From NCBI RefSeq assembly GCF_001577305.1, contig NZ_CP014518.1, positions 2,728,001 to 2,792,000 on the forward strand: 64,000 nucleotides of DNA. The letters run 5' to 3'. Position 1 is the stretch's first letter, and each line of letters opens with the position of its first letter. The DNA is from Sinomonas atrocyanea (GTDB lineage: Bacteria; Actinomycetota; Actinomycetes; Actinomycetales; Micrococcaceae). Below are positions 26,798-35,536 of this stretch, piece by piece. The notes beneath the pieces are model-generated. The model saw only the letters and a program-made list of their open reading frames with translations. It did no database searches and was not told the DNA's origin. A program made the position numbers and the translations under genes.

Positions 26798-28159
26798 CCG
26801 GCGCCGCCTGTCCGCGCTGAAACTGCGCCCGTCATGGTCCCGCCCGTCCGCGGGCGGCGGAGGGGCCGCGGCGCCGCGCCGGACGACCACCCCGGGGTGG
26901 TCGTCGATGAAGTGCGGGCGGCTGATGACCCACCCCGAGACGCCGAGGACTGCCAGCGTGAGCCCCAGGAACACGAACGAGGCAGTCCAGGCCCCCGTGG
27001 CGTCGTGGAGGAGGCCGGCGGCGAGCGGTCCCGCGCAGGCCACGACGTAGCCGACCCCCTGGGCGAAGCCCGACACGGCGCCCGCTGCCTGGTGCGACCG
27101 GGTCCGCAGGTTGACGAGGACGAGCGCGAGGGGGAAGGTCGCCGGCCCCAGCCCGGCCAGCGTGGACCACAGCCACGTGGCCGTGTCCGGGGCGAGGGCC
27201 AGGCCCAGGTAGCCGGCGGCGAACGTCGCCACGCCGAACGCGACCACCGGGAACGGATTGCGGAGCCTCGCCGCGAGGACCGGGACCGCGAGGCTGAGCG
27301 GCAGCCCCAGCCCGGCGAACAGCGAGAGCTGGAACCCGGCGGCGGCGGCATCGAGCCCGGCGCCGCCCACGATCGAGGGCAGCCACGCGAACATCGTGTA
27401 GGTGTTCAGCGAGGTGCAGCCGAACAGCAGCGCGAGCGCCCAGGCGGCGGGCGAGTGCCACGGTCGGACGACGGCGCGCGGCGGCCGGGCGCCGTCGGCC
27501 GCGGCGTAGGCAGGGCTCGCCGCAGCAGCGCCGGCAGCACGGCCGGCACCACGGTCTGAGGCGCGGCCGCGGCGGGCGGGCCAGACGGTCAGCCACGGCA
27601 GGACCGCGAGGACGTTGACGGCGGCCCACCAGCCCAGGGAGGCCCGCCACCCGGCCGCGTCGGCCACGGGCACGGCGAGCAGCGGCGGAACGGTGGTGCC
27701 GACGTTGATGACCGTCACGTACAGGGCCGTCAGGAGCCCGACCCGGTCGGGGAAGTACTTGCGCACCATGGGCGGCAGGACCACGTTGCCCGCGCCCATG
27801 CCCGCGAGCGCGAGCGCGGAGCCCGCGAGGAACACGCCCGTCCCGGGGGCCGCGGACCGGACGGCCTGTCCGGCCGCTGCGGCCGCCATCGCCGCCACCG
27901 CGATGGCCTCGACGCTCCAGGCCCGCATGAGCAGCGGCGTGAGCAGCCCGGCGACGCCGAAGAGCGCCGTGGGGAGCATGCCGAGGATGCCCACGAGCCA
28001 CGACGGCAGGAACATCTCCCCTGCGATGCGGTCGGTGAGCGCCGGCACGCTGGTCACGGCGGTGCGGAGGGTGAAGGCCACCGCCAGCAGGCCGACGAGG
28101 ACGAGGATGCGGCCGCGCCAGGGCCTGCGCCCCCGGGTCCCCCCATGTTCTTCTGCCAC
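26795..28159 (-). CDS. MFS transporter, CynX/NimT-like
   Basis: A 454-residue protein with about 12 predicted membrane helices, split by an Ala/Arg-rich cytoplasmic loop (about residues 205-240). The N-terminal LRTAVTSVPALTDRIAGEM and the LPTALFGVAGLLTP segment are characteristic of the CynX/NimT branch (cyanate permease and 2-nitroimidazole exporter family). The substrate is not predictable. The start GTG at 28159 has a TAGCGT -10 six nt upstream, overlapping the divergent -10 of the DUF2630 gene. argS begins 10 nt after its stop. Confidence 0.82.
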   Translation of the reverse strand: MAEEHGGTRGRRPWRGRILVLVGLLAVAFTLRTAVTSVPALTDRIAGEMFLPSWLVGILGMLPTALFGVAGLLTPLLMRAWSVEAIAVAAMAAAAAGQAVRSAAPGTGVFLAGSALALAGMGAGNVVLPPMVRKYFPDRVGLLTALYVTVINVGTTVPPLLAVPVADAAGWRASLGWWAAVNVLAVLPWLTVWPARRGRASDRGAGRAAGAAAASPAYAAADGARPPRAVVRPWHSPAAWALALLFGCTSLNTYTMFAWLPSIVGGAGLDAAAAGFQLSLFAGLGLPLSLAVPVLAARLRNPFPVVAFGVATFAAGYLGLALAPDTATWLWSTLAGLGPATFPLALVLVNLRTRSHQAAGAVSGFAQGVGYVVACAGPLAAGLLHDATGAWTASFVFLGLTLAVLGVSGWVISRPHFIDDHPGVVVRRGAAAPPPPADGRDHDGRSFSADRRRR

Positions 28160-28165
28160 CCCCTG

Positions 28166-28175
28166 ACGCTATCGT
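28166..28175. promoter_or_regulatory. Overlapping divergent -10 elements
   Basis: TAGCGT on the minus strand (28171-28166) ends 6 nt before the MFS GTG, and TATCGT on the plus strand (28170-28175) ends 7 nt before the DUF2630 ATG. The two hexamers share two base pairs, so the two leaderless transcripts could not both be initiated at the same instant. Confidence 0.5.
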
Positions 28176-28182
28176 GCTGGTC

Positions 28183-28419
28183 ATGGACAAGGACATCCAG
28201 GACCGCATCCGCGAGCTCATCGATGAGGAGCACTCCCTCCGCGGCACCCCGGGGGCAGGCAGTGCAGAGAAGGGCACGGGCCGCCTCGGCGAGCTGGAGG
28301 CGCAGCTCGACCAGTGCTGGGACCTCCTGCGCCAGCGCCGCGCCAAGCGCGAGTTCGGGGAGGACCCCGACGAGGCCAGCGTGCGCCCCGCCGACGTCGT
28401 GGAGAACTACAGGGAGTAG
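28183..28419 (+). CDS. DUF2630 family small protein
   Basis: A 78-residue acidic helical protein beginning MDKDIQDRIRELIDEEHSLR, with GRLGELEAQLDQCWDLLRQRRA in the middle and a short C-terminal PADVVENYRE. This is the DUF2630 pattern, with predicted helices that could form a coiled coil. No function is known. The ATG at 28183 is placed 7 nt after a TATCGT -10 and the gene is divergent from the MFS exporter. tRNA-Arg follows 77 nt downstream. Confidence 0.82.
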   Translation: MDKDIQDRIRELIDEEHSLRGTPGAGSAEKGTGRLGELEAQLDQCWDLLRQRRAKREFGEDPDEASVRPADVVENYRE

Positions 28420-28496
28420 CCCCCGCGGCCCCGGTTTGCGCGGCGCCGGTCAGCACCTGATAAGCTCGGTGAGTTCCCGCGAGGGAAACACGAGTT

Positions 28497-28569
28497 GCCC
28501 TCGTAGCTCAGTGGATAGAGCGTCTGCCTCCGGAGCAGAAGGCCGTAGGTTCGAATCCTATCGAGGGCA
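28497..28569 (+). tRNA. tRNA-Arg (anticodon CCG)
   Basis: A complete cloverleaf: acceptor GCCCTCG (28497-28503) pairs with CGAGGGC (28562-28568) and A73 is at 28569. The anticodon stem TCTGC/GCAGA encloses loop CTCCGGA with anticodon CCG at 28530-28532, and the T loop is GTTCGAATC. CCA follows in the genome at 28570-28572. It reads CGG arginine codons, which are frequent in this GC-rich genome. Confidence 0.97.
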
Positions 28570-28574
28570 CCACC

Positions 28575-28603
28575 GCACCCCCGGTCCGATGGACCGGGGG
28601 TGC
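28575..28603 (+). terminator. Terminator after tRNA-Arg
   Basis: GCACCCCCGGTCC and GGACCGGGGGTGC form 13-bp arms around a GAT loop directly after the tRNA, followed by a TTCT pyrimidine tail. Confidence 0.8.
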
Positions 28604-28658
28604 TTCTCGTTGACGGCGGCCATTCACCTCGGCATACGGACGCCCCTGGCCGGCTCAG

Positions 28659-28716
28659 GCTGCCCTGGCCCGCAGGAGCGGCCCGGACCCCGGCCGCCCC
28701 TGCGGGCCAGGGCAGC
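28659..28716. repeat. Long nested inverted repeat upstream of hrpA
   Basis: Outer arms of 18 bp (28659-28676 and 28699-28716, GCTGCCCTGGCCCGCAGG and its complement) enclose an inner stem GCGGCC/GGCCGC (28678-28683 and 28692-28697). It ends 36 nt before the hrpA ATG. It could be a backup terminator or a leader structure of hrpA. Confidence 0.6.
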
Positions 28717-28737
28717 AGTCGTCTTGGTACAGCCCAC

Positions 28738-28743
28738 TAGACT
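28738..28743 (+). promoter_or_regulatory. Candidate -10 (TAGACT) for hrpA
   Basis: TAGACT ends 9 nt before the hrpA ATG, giving a transcript with at most a few untranslated bases. No ribosome binding site is visible between them, which fits a leaderless message. Confidence 0.4.
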
Positions 28744-28752
28744 GGATCAGCC

Positions 28753-31700
28753 ATGGCCCTGACGATCACGTATCCCGCCGCCCTCCCGGTCTCCGAGCGC
28801 CGCGACGAGCTCATGGAGGCCATCGCCGCGAACCAGGTCACGATCATCGCCGGCGAGACCGGCTCGGGGAAGACGACCCAGATCCCCAAGATGTGCCTCG
28901 AGCTCGGCCTCGGCAAGAAGGGCCTGATCGGCCACACCCAGCCGCGGCGGCTCGCCGCGCGCACCGTCGCCGAGCGCATCGCCGAGGAGCTGGACGTCGA
29001 GCTCGGCGCCGAGGTCGGCTTCCAGGTGCGCTTCACCGGCGAGGTCGGGCCGCAGACCAAGGTCAAGCTCATGACCGACGGCATCCTGCTCGCGGAGATC
29101 CAGCGGGACAGGCTCCTGCGGCGCTACTCGACGATCATCATCGACGAGGCCCACGAGCGCAGCCTCAACATCGACTTCATCCTCGGCTACCTCAAGCGCG
29201 TGCTCCCCCAGCGGCCGGATTTGAAGGTCATCATCACCTCGGCGACCATCGACCCGGAGCGCTTCGCCCGGCACTTCGCGCGCGAGGTGCCCGGCGCCGA
29301 GCCCGAGCCCGCGCCGATCGTCGAGGTCTCGGGCCGGACCTATCCGGTCGAGATCCGCTACCGGCCCCTCGTCGCCGAACCGGCCGGCTCCGAGGACGAG
29401 GACGACTCGGTGGCCCGCAGCGACGACGCCCTCGAGGAGGACCGGGACCCGGTCGACGCCGTGTGCGACGCGGTCGACGAGCTCTCCCGCGAGGCGCCCG
29501 GGGACATCCTCATCTTCTTCTCGGGCGAGCGGGAGATCCGCGACGCGGCCGAGGCCCTCGCCGCCTCCATCCAGAAGAACCCCCGCATGGCCGGGGCAGA
29601 GATCCTGCCGCTCTTCGCCCGGCTCTCGCTCGCCGAGCAGCACCGCGTCTTCACCCCCGGCGGGAAGCGGCGGATCGTGCTGGCCACGAACGTGGCGGAG
29701 ACCTCTCTGACCGTCCCCGGCATCAAGTACGTCATCGACACCGGCACGGCGCGCATCTCGCGCTACTCGCACCGCACCAAGGTCCAGCGTCTGCCGATCG
29801 AGCGCGTCTCGCAGGCCTCGGCGAACCAGCGCGCCGGCCGGTGCGGGCGCGTCTCCGACGGCATCTGCATCCGCCTGTACTCCGAGGAGGACTTCCTCTC
29901 CCGGCCCGAGTTCACCGATCCGGAGATCCTGCGGACCAACCTCGCCGCGGTGATCCTGCAGATGACCGCGATGGGGATCGCCCGCGGTCCCAAGGACGTC
30001 GCGGCGTTCCCGTTCGTCGAGCCGCCCGAGTCCCGCGCGATCAGCGACGGCGTGACCCTCCTGCGCGAGCTCGGCGCCCTCGTCGAGCCGGGCAAGGAGC
30101 AGCCGGGCACGGAGCAGGCAGGCAAGGAGCAGGCGGGCCGCGGGCAGCGGCCTGGCGCGGAGTCCGCCGCGGAGCTCGGCGGGGCGCACGACGGCGGTCG
30201 CGGCCGCCGGGGGAAGCGCACCGGTGCCGCGGGTGAGCGGGGCGCGCTGACCGCCGTCGGCCATCAGCTCGCCCAGCTGCCGGTCGACCCGAGGCTCGGC
30301 CGCATGATCGTCGAGGCCGCGCGGCGGGACTGCGCGCGCGAGGTCATGGTCCTCGCCGCGGCCCTGACAATCCAGGACCCCCGCGAGCGCCCATCCCAGG
30401 AGACCGGCAAGCGGCAGGCCGCGGACGAGAAGCACGCGCGGTTCAGGGACGAGACCTCGGACTTCACGGGCTACCTGAACCTCTGGAACTACCTCCAGGA
30501 GCAGCAGCGCGACCTATCCTCCTCCGCGTTCCGGCGCCTGTGCAAGGCCGAGTTCATCAACTACCTGCGGGTGCGCGAGTGGCAGGAGCTGTTCCAGCAG
30601 CTGCGCCAGCTCGCCCGGCCGCTGGGGATCTCGCTCGGCCAGGGGCGGGACACGGGCACCCCGCTGGAAGCAGTTGCGAAGCACGACGCCGTCCACCAGT
30701 CCCTCCTCGCGGGCCTCCTGAGCCACATCGGGCTCCTCGACGAGCGCAAGCGCGAGTACCTCGGCGCCCGCGGCACCCGGTTCGCGGTCTTCCCCGGATC
30801 GGCCCTGTTCAAGAAGAACCCGACCTACGTCATGGCCGCGGAGCTCGTCGAGACGAGCCGCCTGTGGGCCCGGACGGCGGCGAAGATGGATCCGGCGTGG
30901 GCCGAGCTCGTCGCGCCGCACCTCGTCAAGCGCACGTACTCGGAGCCCCACTGGTCCAAGCGCTCGGGCTCGGTCATGGCCTACGAGAAGGTGACCCTCT
31001 ACGGCGTCACGCTCGTCGCCCAGCGCCGCGTCAACTACGCCCGCATCGACCCGGCGCTCGCGCGCGAGCTGTTCATCCGGCATGCCCTCGTCGAGGGCGA
31101 CTGGCACACGCGGCACCACTTCTTCAAGCGCAACCAGGCCCTCCTGGAGGAGGTCGAGGAGCTCGAGACGCGCATGCGGCGCCCCGGGCTGCGGGCGGAC
31201 GATGAGGCATTGTTCGAGTTCTACGACGCGCGGGTCCCGGCGTCCGTGGTCTCCGAGCGGCACTTCGACGCGTGGTGGAAGAAGGCCCGGCAAGAGGAGC
31301 CGCACCTGCTCGACTTCGACCGCGCCCTGCTCCTGGGCGAGGACGCCGAGGGCTCGGCCGCGGCGGCCGACGCCGCCTACCCGACGGTCTGGCGCCAGGG
31401 CGGCTTCGACCTGCCGCTCGCCTACGAGTTCCACCCCGTCGCGCCGGGGGGCACCCCGGACCCGGCCGACGGCGTGACCGCCGAGGTGCCGGTGCTGTTC
31501 CTCAACCAGCTCGAGCCCGAGCCGTTCCGCTGGCAGATCCCCGGGCTGCGCACCGAGCTCGTCACCGCCCTCATCAAGTCGCTGCCGAAGCAGGTGCGCA
31601 AGGCCTTCGTGCCCGCCCCCGACGTGGCGCGACAGGCCGTCGCGGCCCTCGAGGCCGACTTCGACCCGGCAGCCGATGCCCTCGAGGACTCCCTCGAGCT

Positions 31701-32937
31701 CGTGCTGCGCCGGCTCAAGGGGCAGATCATCCCGCCCGGCTCATGGAACTGGGGCGCCGTCCCGGCCCACCTGCTCATGTCCTTCAGCGTCGTGGACCCG
31801 AAGGGCACCGTGCTTGGCGCCGGCAAGGACCTCGTGGCCCTCAAGGAGCAGCTCGCCCCGGCCACGCGGCGCGCGATCGCCGAGTCCCTCGGCGCCACCC
31901 CCGCCACCACCTCGCCGACGTCACCCCGTGGGGGCGCGACGTCACCCCGTGGGGGCGCGACGTCACCCCGGGGCGGCGCGACGTCACCCCGCGGTACGGC
32001 CGCCGCCCCCGCCGGAGCGCCGGGTCCGGCCGGAGGGTCCGGGCTGGCCGAGCGCACCGGGCTGACGGAGTGGAGCGTGGGGACGGTCCCGCGGACGGCG
32101 AGCACCGTCGTCGGCGGCCACACCGTGACCGGCTATCCCGCCCTCGTCGACGAGGGCCGGACCAAGGCGGCGCCGCGCGGCACGGCCGGCCTGCGGGTGT
32201 TCCAGACCGAGGAGGACCAGCTGCGCGCCCACCGCGGCGGAGTCATCCGCCTGCTGGCGCTGCGCGTCCCGCCGCCCGACCGGTACGTGCTCGAGCACCT
32301 CAACAACCGCGAGAAGCTCACCTTCAGCCAGAACCCGCACGGCTCGGTCGCGGACCTCATCGCCGACTGCTCGGTGGCCGCGATCGACAGGCTCGTCCCC
32401 GCGGAGCTGCCGTGGGACCGCGCGGCCTTCGACGCACTCTACGATCACGTCCGCGCCGAACTCATCGACACGGTCTTCAAGGTGACGGCGATCGTCGAGC
32501 AGGTGCTCGCGTCCTCGCTGAGGATCGGCAAGGCGCTCAGGGGTTCCACGAGCCTCGCGCTCGTGAGCGCGCTCAACGACGTCAAGGCGCAGCTCGAGCA
32601 GCTCGTCTACTCGGGCTTCGTCGCGAGGACCGGCTACGCCCAGCTCGAGCACCTCCCCCGCTACCTCCGGGCGGTCGAGCGCCGGCTCGAGAAGCTCCCC
32701 ACCAACGTCCAGCGCGACGCGGTCGCCATGGCCGCCGTCCAGGCGCTCGAGGACGACTACGACGACGCCGTGGCGGCCCTCGCGCCGACCGGCCGCAACG
32801 AGGCCAAGCTCGCCGCGGTGCGGTGGATGATCGAGGAACTGCGGGTGAGCCTGTTCGCCGTCGAGCTAGGCACCGCCGGGAAGGTCTCCGAGAAGCGGGT
32901 GCGGCAGGCGCTCAACGCGGCCCTCGCCCCCGCCTAG
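28753..32937 (+). CDS. hrpA: ATP-dependent RNA helicase HrpA
   Basis: A 1394-residue DEAH-box helicase. Walker A GETGSGKT is at 34-41 and DEAH at 131-134 (IIIDEAHERS). Helicase C includes TNVAETSLTVPGI and SANQRAGRCGR, followed by the HA2/OB and the long DUF3418 C-terminal region typical of HrpA. Compared with the roughly 1300-residue E. coli protein it has two low-complexity inserts: a Gly/Lys/Glu/Arg stretch at about 450-495 and a tandem repeat of TSPRGGA at about 1056-1081. HrpA relatives act on mRNA structure and stalled ribosomes. The start ATG has a TAGACT -10 nine nt upstream. It is monocistronic and convergent with the HIT gene, whose stop is 3 nt away. Confidence 0.95.
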   Translation: MALTITYPAALPVSERRDELMEAIAANQVTIIAGETGSGKTTQIPKMCLELGLGKKGLIGHTQPRRLAARTVAERIAEELDVELGAEVGFQVRFTGEVGPQTKVKLMTDGILLAEIQRDRLLRRYSTIIIDEAHERSLNIDFILGYLKRVLPQRPDLKVIITSATIDPERFARHFAREVPGAEPEPAPIVEVSGRTYPVEIRYRPLVAEPAGSEDEDDSVARSDDALEEDRDPVDAVCDAVDELSREAPGDILIFFSGEREIRDAAEALAASIQKNPRMAGAEILPLFARLSLAEQHRVFTPGGKRRIVLATNVAETSLTVPGIKYVIDTGTARISRYSHRTKVQRLPIERVSQASANQRAGRCGRVSDGICIRLYSEEDFLSRPEFTDPEILRTNLAAVILQMTAMGIARGPKDVAAFPFVEPPESRAISDGVTLLRELGALVEPGKEQPGTEQAGKEQAGRGQRPGAESAAELGGAHDGGRGRRGKRTGAAGERGALTAVGHQLAQLPVDPRLGRMIVEAARRDCAREVMVLAAALTIQDPRERPSQETGKRQAADEKHARFRDETSDFTGYLNLWNYLQEQQRDLSSSAFRRLCKAEFINYLRVREWQELFQQLRQLARPLGISLGQGRDTGTPLEAVAKHDAVHQSLLAGLLSHIGLLDERKREYLGARGTRFAVFPGSALFKKNPTYVMAAELVETSRLWARTAAKMDPAWAELVAPHLVKRTYSEPHWSKRSGSVMAYEKVTLYGVTLVAQRRVNYARIDPALARELFIRHALVEGDWHTRHHFFKRNQALLEEVEELETRMRRPGLRADDEALFEFYDARVPASVVSERHFDAWWKKARQEEPHLLDFDRALLLGEDAEGSAAAADAAYPTVWRQGGFDLPLAYEFHPVAPGGTPDPADGVTAEVPVLFLNQLEPEPFRWQIPGLRTELVTALIKSLPKQVRKAFVPAPDVARQAVAALEADFDPAADALEDSLELVLRRLKGQIIPPGSWNWGAVPAHLLMSFSVVDPKGTVLGAGKDLVALKEQLAPATRRAIAESLGATPATTSPTSPRGGATSPRGGATSPRGGATSPRGTAAAPAGAPGPAGGSGLAERTGLTEWSVGTVPRTASTVVGGHTVTGYPALVDEGRTKAAPRGTAGLRVFQTEEDQLRAHRGGVIRLLALRVPPPDRYVLEHLNNREKLTFSQNPHGSVADLIADCSVAAIDRLVPAELPWDRAAFDALYDHVRAELIDTVFKVTAIVEQVLASSLRIGKALRGSTSLALVSALNDVKAQLEQLVYSGFVARTGYAQLEHLPRYLRAVERRLEKLPTNVQRDAVAMAAVQALEDDYDDAVAALAPTGRNEAKLAAVRWMIEELRVSLFAVELGTAGKVSEKRVRQALNAALAPA
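31918..31994 (+). repeat. 21-bp tandem repeat inside hrpA
   Basis: About 3.7 copies of a 21-bp unit (ACGTCACCCCGTGGGGGCGCG). The first two are identical and the later ones diverge slightly. The repeat is in frame and encodes TSPRGGA per unit in a linker between conserved blocks of HrpA, so copy number could vary without breaking the gene. Confidence 0.9.
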
Positions 32938-32939
32938 GG

Positions 32940-33368
32940 TCAGGCGGCCGGGACGTGCTCGCCGTGCCCGGCGGCGCGCAGCGCCTCGCGGATCCGCTCC
33001 GCGGCGGAGTCCAGGACGGCCGGGTCCGGGTTCTGCTGCGCGCGCTTGAAGTCATACTCGGCCTCGCTGCGGGAGGGCCAGACGTGCAGGTGCAGGTGGT
33101 CGATCTCGAAGCCGGCGATGATCATCCCCGCGCGGGGCGCGCCGAAGGCCTCCATCTGCGCCTGCCCGATCGTCTGGGCCACGAGCGTGAGCTTCGTCAT
33201 GAGCTCCGGCGAGGCGTCGGTCCACCGGTCCACCTCCTCGCGGGGCACCACCAGCGTGTGGCCCTCGGCGAGGGGACCGATGCTCAGGAAGGCGACGACG
33301 TCGGCGTCCTTCCACACGAAGCGGCCGGGCAGCTCGCCCTCGATGATGCGGGTGAACAGCGTGCTCAT
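32940..33368 (-). CDS. HIT family protein
   Basis: A 142-residue histidine-triad nucleotide-binding protein. It has the N-terminal FTRIIEGELPGRFVWKD, GHTLVVPREEVDRW and the catalytic triad HLHLHVWP (about residues 97-104). Such proteins hydrolyse nucleoside phosphoramidates or aminoacyl-adenylates; the substrate is not predictable. The ATG at 33368 has GAGGAGAGAG upstream and overlaps the stop of the alcohol dehydrogenase by 4 nt, so the two are co-translated. The stop lies 2 nt from the convergent hrpA stop. Confidence 0.92.
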   Translation of the reverse strand: MSTLFTRIIEGELPGRFVWKDADVVAFLSIGPLAEGHTLVVPREEVDRWTDASPELMTKLTLVAQTIGQAQMEAFGAPRAGMIIAGFEIDHLHLHVWPSRSEAEYDFKRAQQNPDPAVLDSAAERIREALRAAGHGEHVPAA

Positions 33369-34540
33369 TGCTCTCTCCTCGATGGGGCCCCCGCGCCGCG
33401 CAGGCTCGCGGCATCGAGGACGAACCGGTATTTGACGTCGGAGGCGACCATGCGGTCGTAGGCCTCGTTCAGCGATTCCGCCGTGACCACCTCGATCTGC
33501 GGGGCCACCCCGTGCTCGGCGCAGAAGTCCAAGACCTCCTGCGTCTCGGCGATGCCGCCGATGAGCGAGCCGGTGTAGGTCAGGCGCCGACGGATGAGGG
33601 CCCCGGCACGCACCGGCGGCATGTCGCCGGAGGGCAGGCTGAGGGCCACGAGGGCACCGTCGAAGCGCAGCACCGAGAGGTAGTCGTTCGGATCGTGCGG
33701 CGCGGCGACGGTGTCGAGCACGACGTCGAGCGTGCCCGCCGCTGCCTCGAGCTGGGCCGTGTCGGTGGTCACCACGACCCGGTGGGCGCCGAGCTGGGCG
33801 GCATCGGCCACCTTCGCGTCCGTGCGCGTGAAGACGGTGACCTCTGCCCCCATCGCGGCGGCGAGCTTGACGGCCATGTGCCCGAGTCCGCCGAGCCCCA
33901 CGACGCCCACCCGGCGCCCGGGGCCCACGCCGAAGCGGCGCAGCGGCGAGTAGGTCGTGATGCCCGCGCACAGGATCGGGGCGGCCGCGGCCGGGTCGAG
34001 GGCCGCCGGGATCCGCAGCACGTACGCCGCATCGACCACGATCCTCTCCGAGTAGCCGCCCTGCGTGACCTCCCCGCCGTGGCGGGGGTCCGGGGCGCCG
34101 TAGGTGGCGACCATGCCGCGTTCGCAGTACTGCTCGAGCCCTGCCCGGCAGCGCGCGCACTCCCGGCACGAGTCGACCATGCACCCGACGCCCACGTGGT
34201 CCCCGACGGCGAACCCGCGCACGGCGGACCCGGTGCGGCGCACTCGTCCCACGATCTCGTGGCCCGGGACCAGCGGCCAGGGCCTCTCCCCCCACTCGCC
34301 GCGCGTCGCGTGCACGTCGGAATGGCACAGGCCGCAGAACTCGATGTCGATCTCGACGTCGTCCGCCTGCGGCTCCCGCCGCGTGAGGGTCAGGGGCACG
34401 AGGCCGCTCGAGGCCGAGGTGGCACCGTACGCGCGCACCTCGGAGCCGTCCCCTGACGGGGTGCCGCGGCCCGGGCGCTCCTCGAGCAGGTTCTCGCGGA
34501 TGGTGTCCGCGCTGGGCATGACGGGGCGTCCGGGGGTCAT
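33365..34540 (-). CDS. NAD(P)-dependent zinc alcohol dehydrogenase (YahK/CAD type)
   Basis: A 391-residue medium-chain dehydrogenase. The catalytic zinc site is in CGLCHSDVH with GHE downstream, structural zinc cysteines are in DSCRECARCRAGLEQYCE, and the nucleotide-binding loop is VGLGGLGHMAVK. The closest family is the YahK/cinnamyl alcohol dehydrogenase group of aldehyde reductases, usually NADP(H)-dependent. An N-terminal extension of about 30 residues precedes the usual start; the ATG at 34540 is supported by a TAGCGT -10 seven nt upstream. It is the first gene of a two-gene unit with the HIT protein. Confidence 0.88.
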   Translation of the reverse strand: MTPGRPVMPSADTIRENLLEERPGRGTPSGDGSEVRAYGATSASSGLVPLTLTRREPQADDVEIDIEFCGLCHSDVHATRGEWGERPWPLVPGHEIVGRVRRTGSAVRGFAVGDHVGVGCMVDSCRECARCRAGLEQYCERGMVATYGAPDPRHGGEVTQGGYSERIVVDAAYVLRIPAALDPAAAAPILCAGITTYSPLRRFGVGPGRRVGVVGLGGLGHMAVKLAAAMGAEVTVFTRTDAKVADAAQLGAHRVVVTTDTAQLEAAAGTLDVVLDTVAAPHDPNDYLSVLRFDGALVALSLPSGDMPPVRAGALIRRRLTYTGSLIGGIAETQEVLDFCAEHGVAPQIEVVTAESLNEAYDRMVASDVKYRFVLDAASLRGAGAPSRREQ

Positions 34541-34547
34541 GCCACCG

Positions 34548-34553
34548 ACGCTA
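34548..34553 (-). promoter_or_regulatory. Candidate -10 (TAGCGT) for leaderless alcohol dehydrogenase gene
   Basis: TAGCGT on the minus strand ends 7 nt before the ATG at 34540. No ribosome binding site stands between them. Confidence 0.45.
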
Positions 34554-34568
34554 TCGCATGCCGGCCGC

Positions 34569-35504
34569 TCACGCGCCCGGGCTGTTCTCGGGGCCGCCGG
34601 CCCGGCCCGCGCCGGCCGCGGAGGGCTCGGCGCCCACGGCGACGGGGCGGGAGGGGTCGCGGGACCACTGCGAGAACGAGCCCGGGTACAGTGCGGCGTC
34701 GATGCCGGCGACGGCAAGGGCGAGGATGTCGTGGGCCGCCGTGACGCCGGACCCGCAGTAGACGGCGACCGGGCGGCGGCCGTCCGCGCCGAGCGCGGCG
34801 AAGCGCTCCCGCAGTGCGGCCGGGGGGAGGAAGGTCCCGTCCGCGGCCAGGTTATCGGCGGTGGGTGCGCTGAGGGCGCCGGGGATGTGGCCGGCGCGCG
34901 GGTCCACGGGCTCCACCTCGCCGCGGTACCGCTCGGCGGCCCGGGCGTCCAGCAGCACGCCTCCGGCCGGGGCGCCGGGCCGCGGCTGCGCGAACGCGGC
35001 TGCCTCGTCCGCGCCGATGCGGGGCAGCCGGCCCTCCCCCAGGGTGACGTTCCCGCGCTCGGGAACACCGGCGCCCTGCTCGAGGGGCAGCCCCGCCGCG
35101 GTCCAGGCGCCCAGTCCTCCGTCGAGGACGCGGACCGACTCCAGGCCCGCGTCGCGGAGCATCCACCAGGCCCGGGCCGCGGCCTGCCCGGAGGTCGCGT
35201 CGTAGACGACCACGGCGTCGCCGTCGTCGATGCCCCAGGAGCGCGCGGCCTCCTCGAACGCGGCCCGGGACGGGAGCGGGTGCCGCCCGCCCGCGGCCTC
35301 TTCGGCGCTGCCGGGGGCGACCGGCACCGCGAGCTCGTTCTCGAGGTCGGCGAACACGGCGCCGGGAAGGTGTCCGGCCGCGTACTCCTGGCGTCCATTC
35401 GGGCCGCCGAGGGACCAGCGGACGTCGAGCAGTACGGGGCGCTCGCCGCGGGCGAGGCGCTCGGCGAGCTCCGCCGCCGTGATGAGGACCTGTTCACCGT
35501 TCAT
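34569..35504 (-). CDS. Sulfurtransferase with two rhodanese domains
   Basis: About 311 residues with tandem rhodanese domains. The first (about 10-140) lacks the active cysteine. The second ends with VAVYCGSGVTAAH, the CGSGVTA loop of 3-mercaptopyruvate/thiosulfate sulfurtransferases of the SseA type. It would move sulfane sulfur to a thiol or cyanide acceptor. I chose the ATG at 35504; a GTG at 35510 is in frame. A TAGGGT -10 ends 6 nt before the ATG. It is divergent from a Cds1-like cysteine-metabolising enzyme with only 32 nt between the starts, which suggests a shared role in sulfur handling. Confidence 0.9.
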   Translation of the reverse strand: MNGEQVLITAAELAERLARGERPVLLDVRWSLGGPNGRQEYAAGHLPGAVFADLENELAVPVAPGSAEEAAGGRHPLPSRAAFEEAARSWGIDDGDAVVVYDATSGQAAARAWWMLRDAGLESVRVLDGGLGAWTAAGLPLEQGAGVPERGNVTLGEGRLPRIGADEAAAFAQPRPGAPAGGVLLDARAAERYRGEVEPVDPRAGHIPGALSAPTADNLAADGTFLPPAALRERFAALGADGRRPVAVYCGSGVTAAHDILALAVAGIDAALYPGSFSQWSRDPSRPVAVGAEPSAAGAGRAGGPENSPGA

Positions 35505-35510
35505 GGCCAC

Positions 35511-35530
35511 ACCCTAGCGCCGCGTACGCT
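35511..35530. promoter_or_regulatory. Divergent leaderless promoters between rhodanese and Cds1-like genes
   Basis: The minus-strand TAGGGT (35516-35511) ends 6 nt before the rhodanese ATG, and the plus-strand TACGCT (35525-35530) ends 6 nt before the Cds1-like ATG. The arrangement is symmetric and leaves no room for separate leaders. Confidence 0.45.
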
Positions 35531-35536
35531 GTCCGG

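Noticed and set aside
31918..31994. Possible CRISPR-like repeat array
   Set aside because: The units are directly adjacent without spacers and are in frame inside hrpA, so this is a coding tandem repeat.
32940..34328. HIT protein fused to an N-terminal extension
   Set aside because: The extension is an out-of-frame reading of the dehydrogenase; a good ATG with ribosome binding site stands at 33368.
33365..35497. A 710-codon minus-strand frame spanning the dehydrogenase and the rhodanese region
   Set aside because: Only its C-terminal part is the dehydrogenase; the upstream part is an out-of-frame reading of the rhodanese gene.
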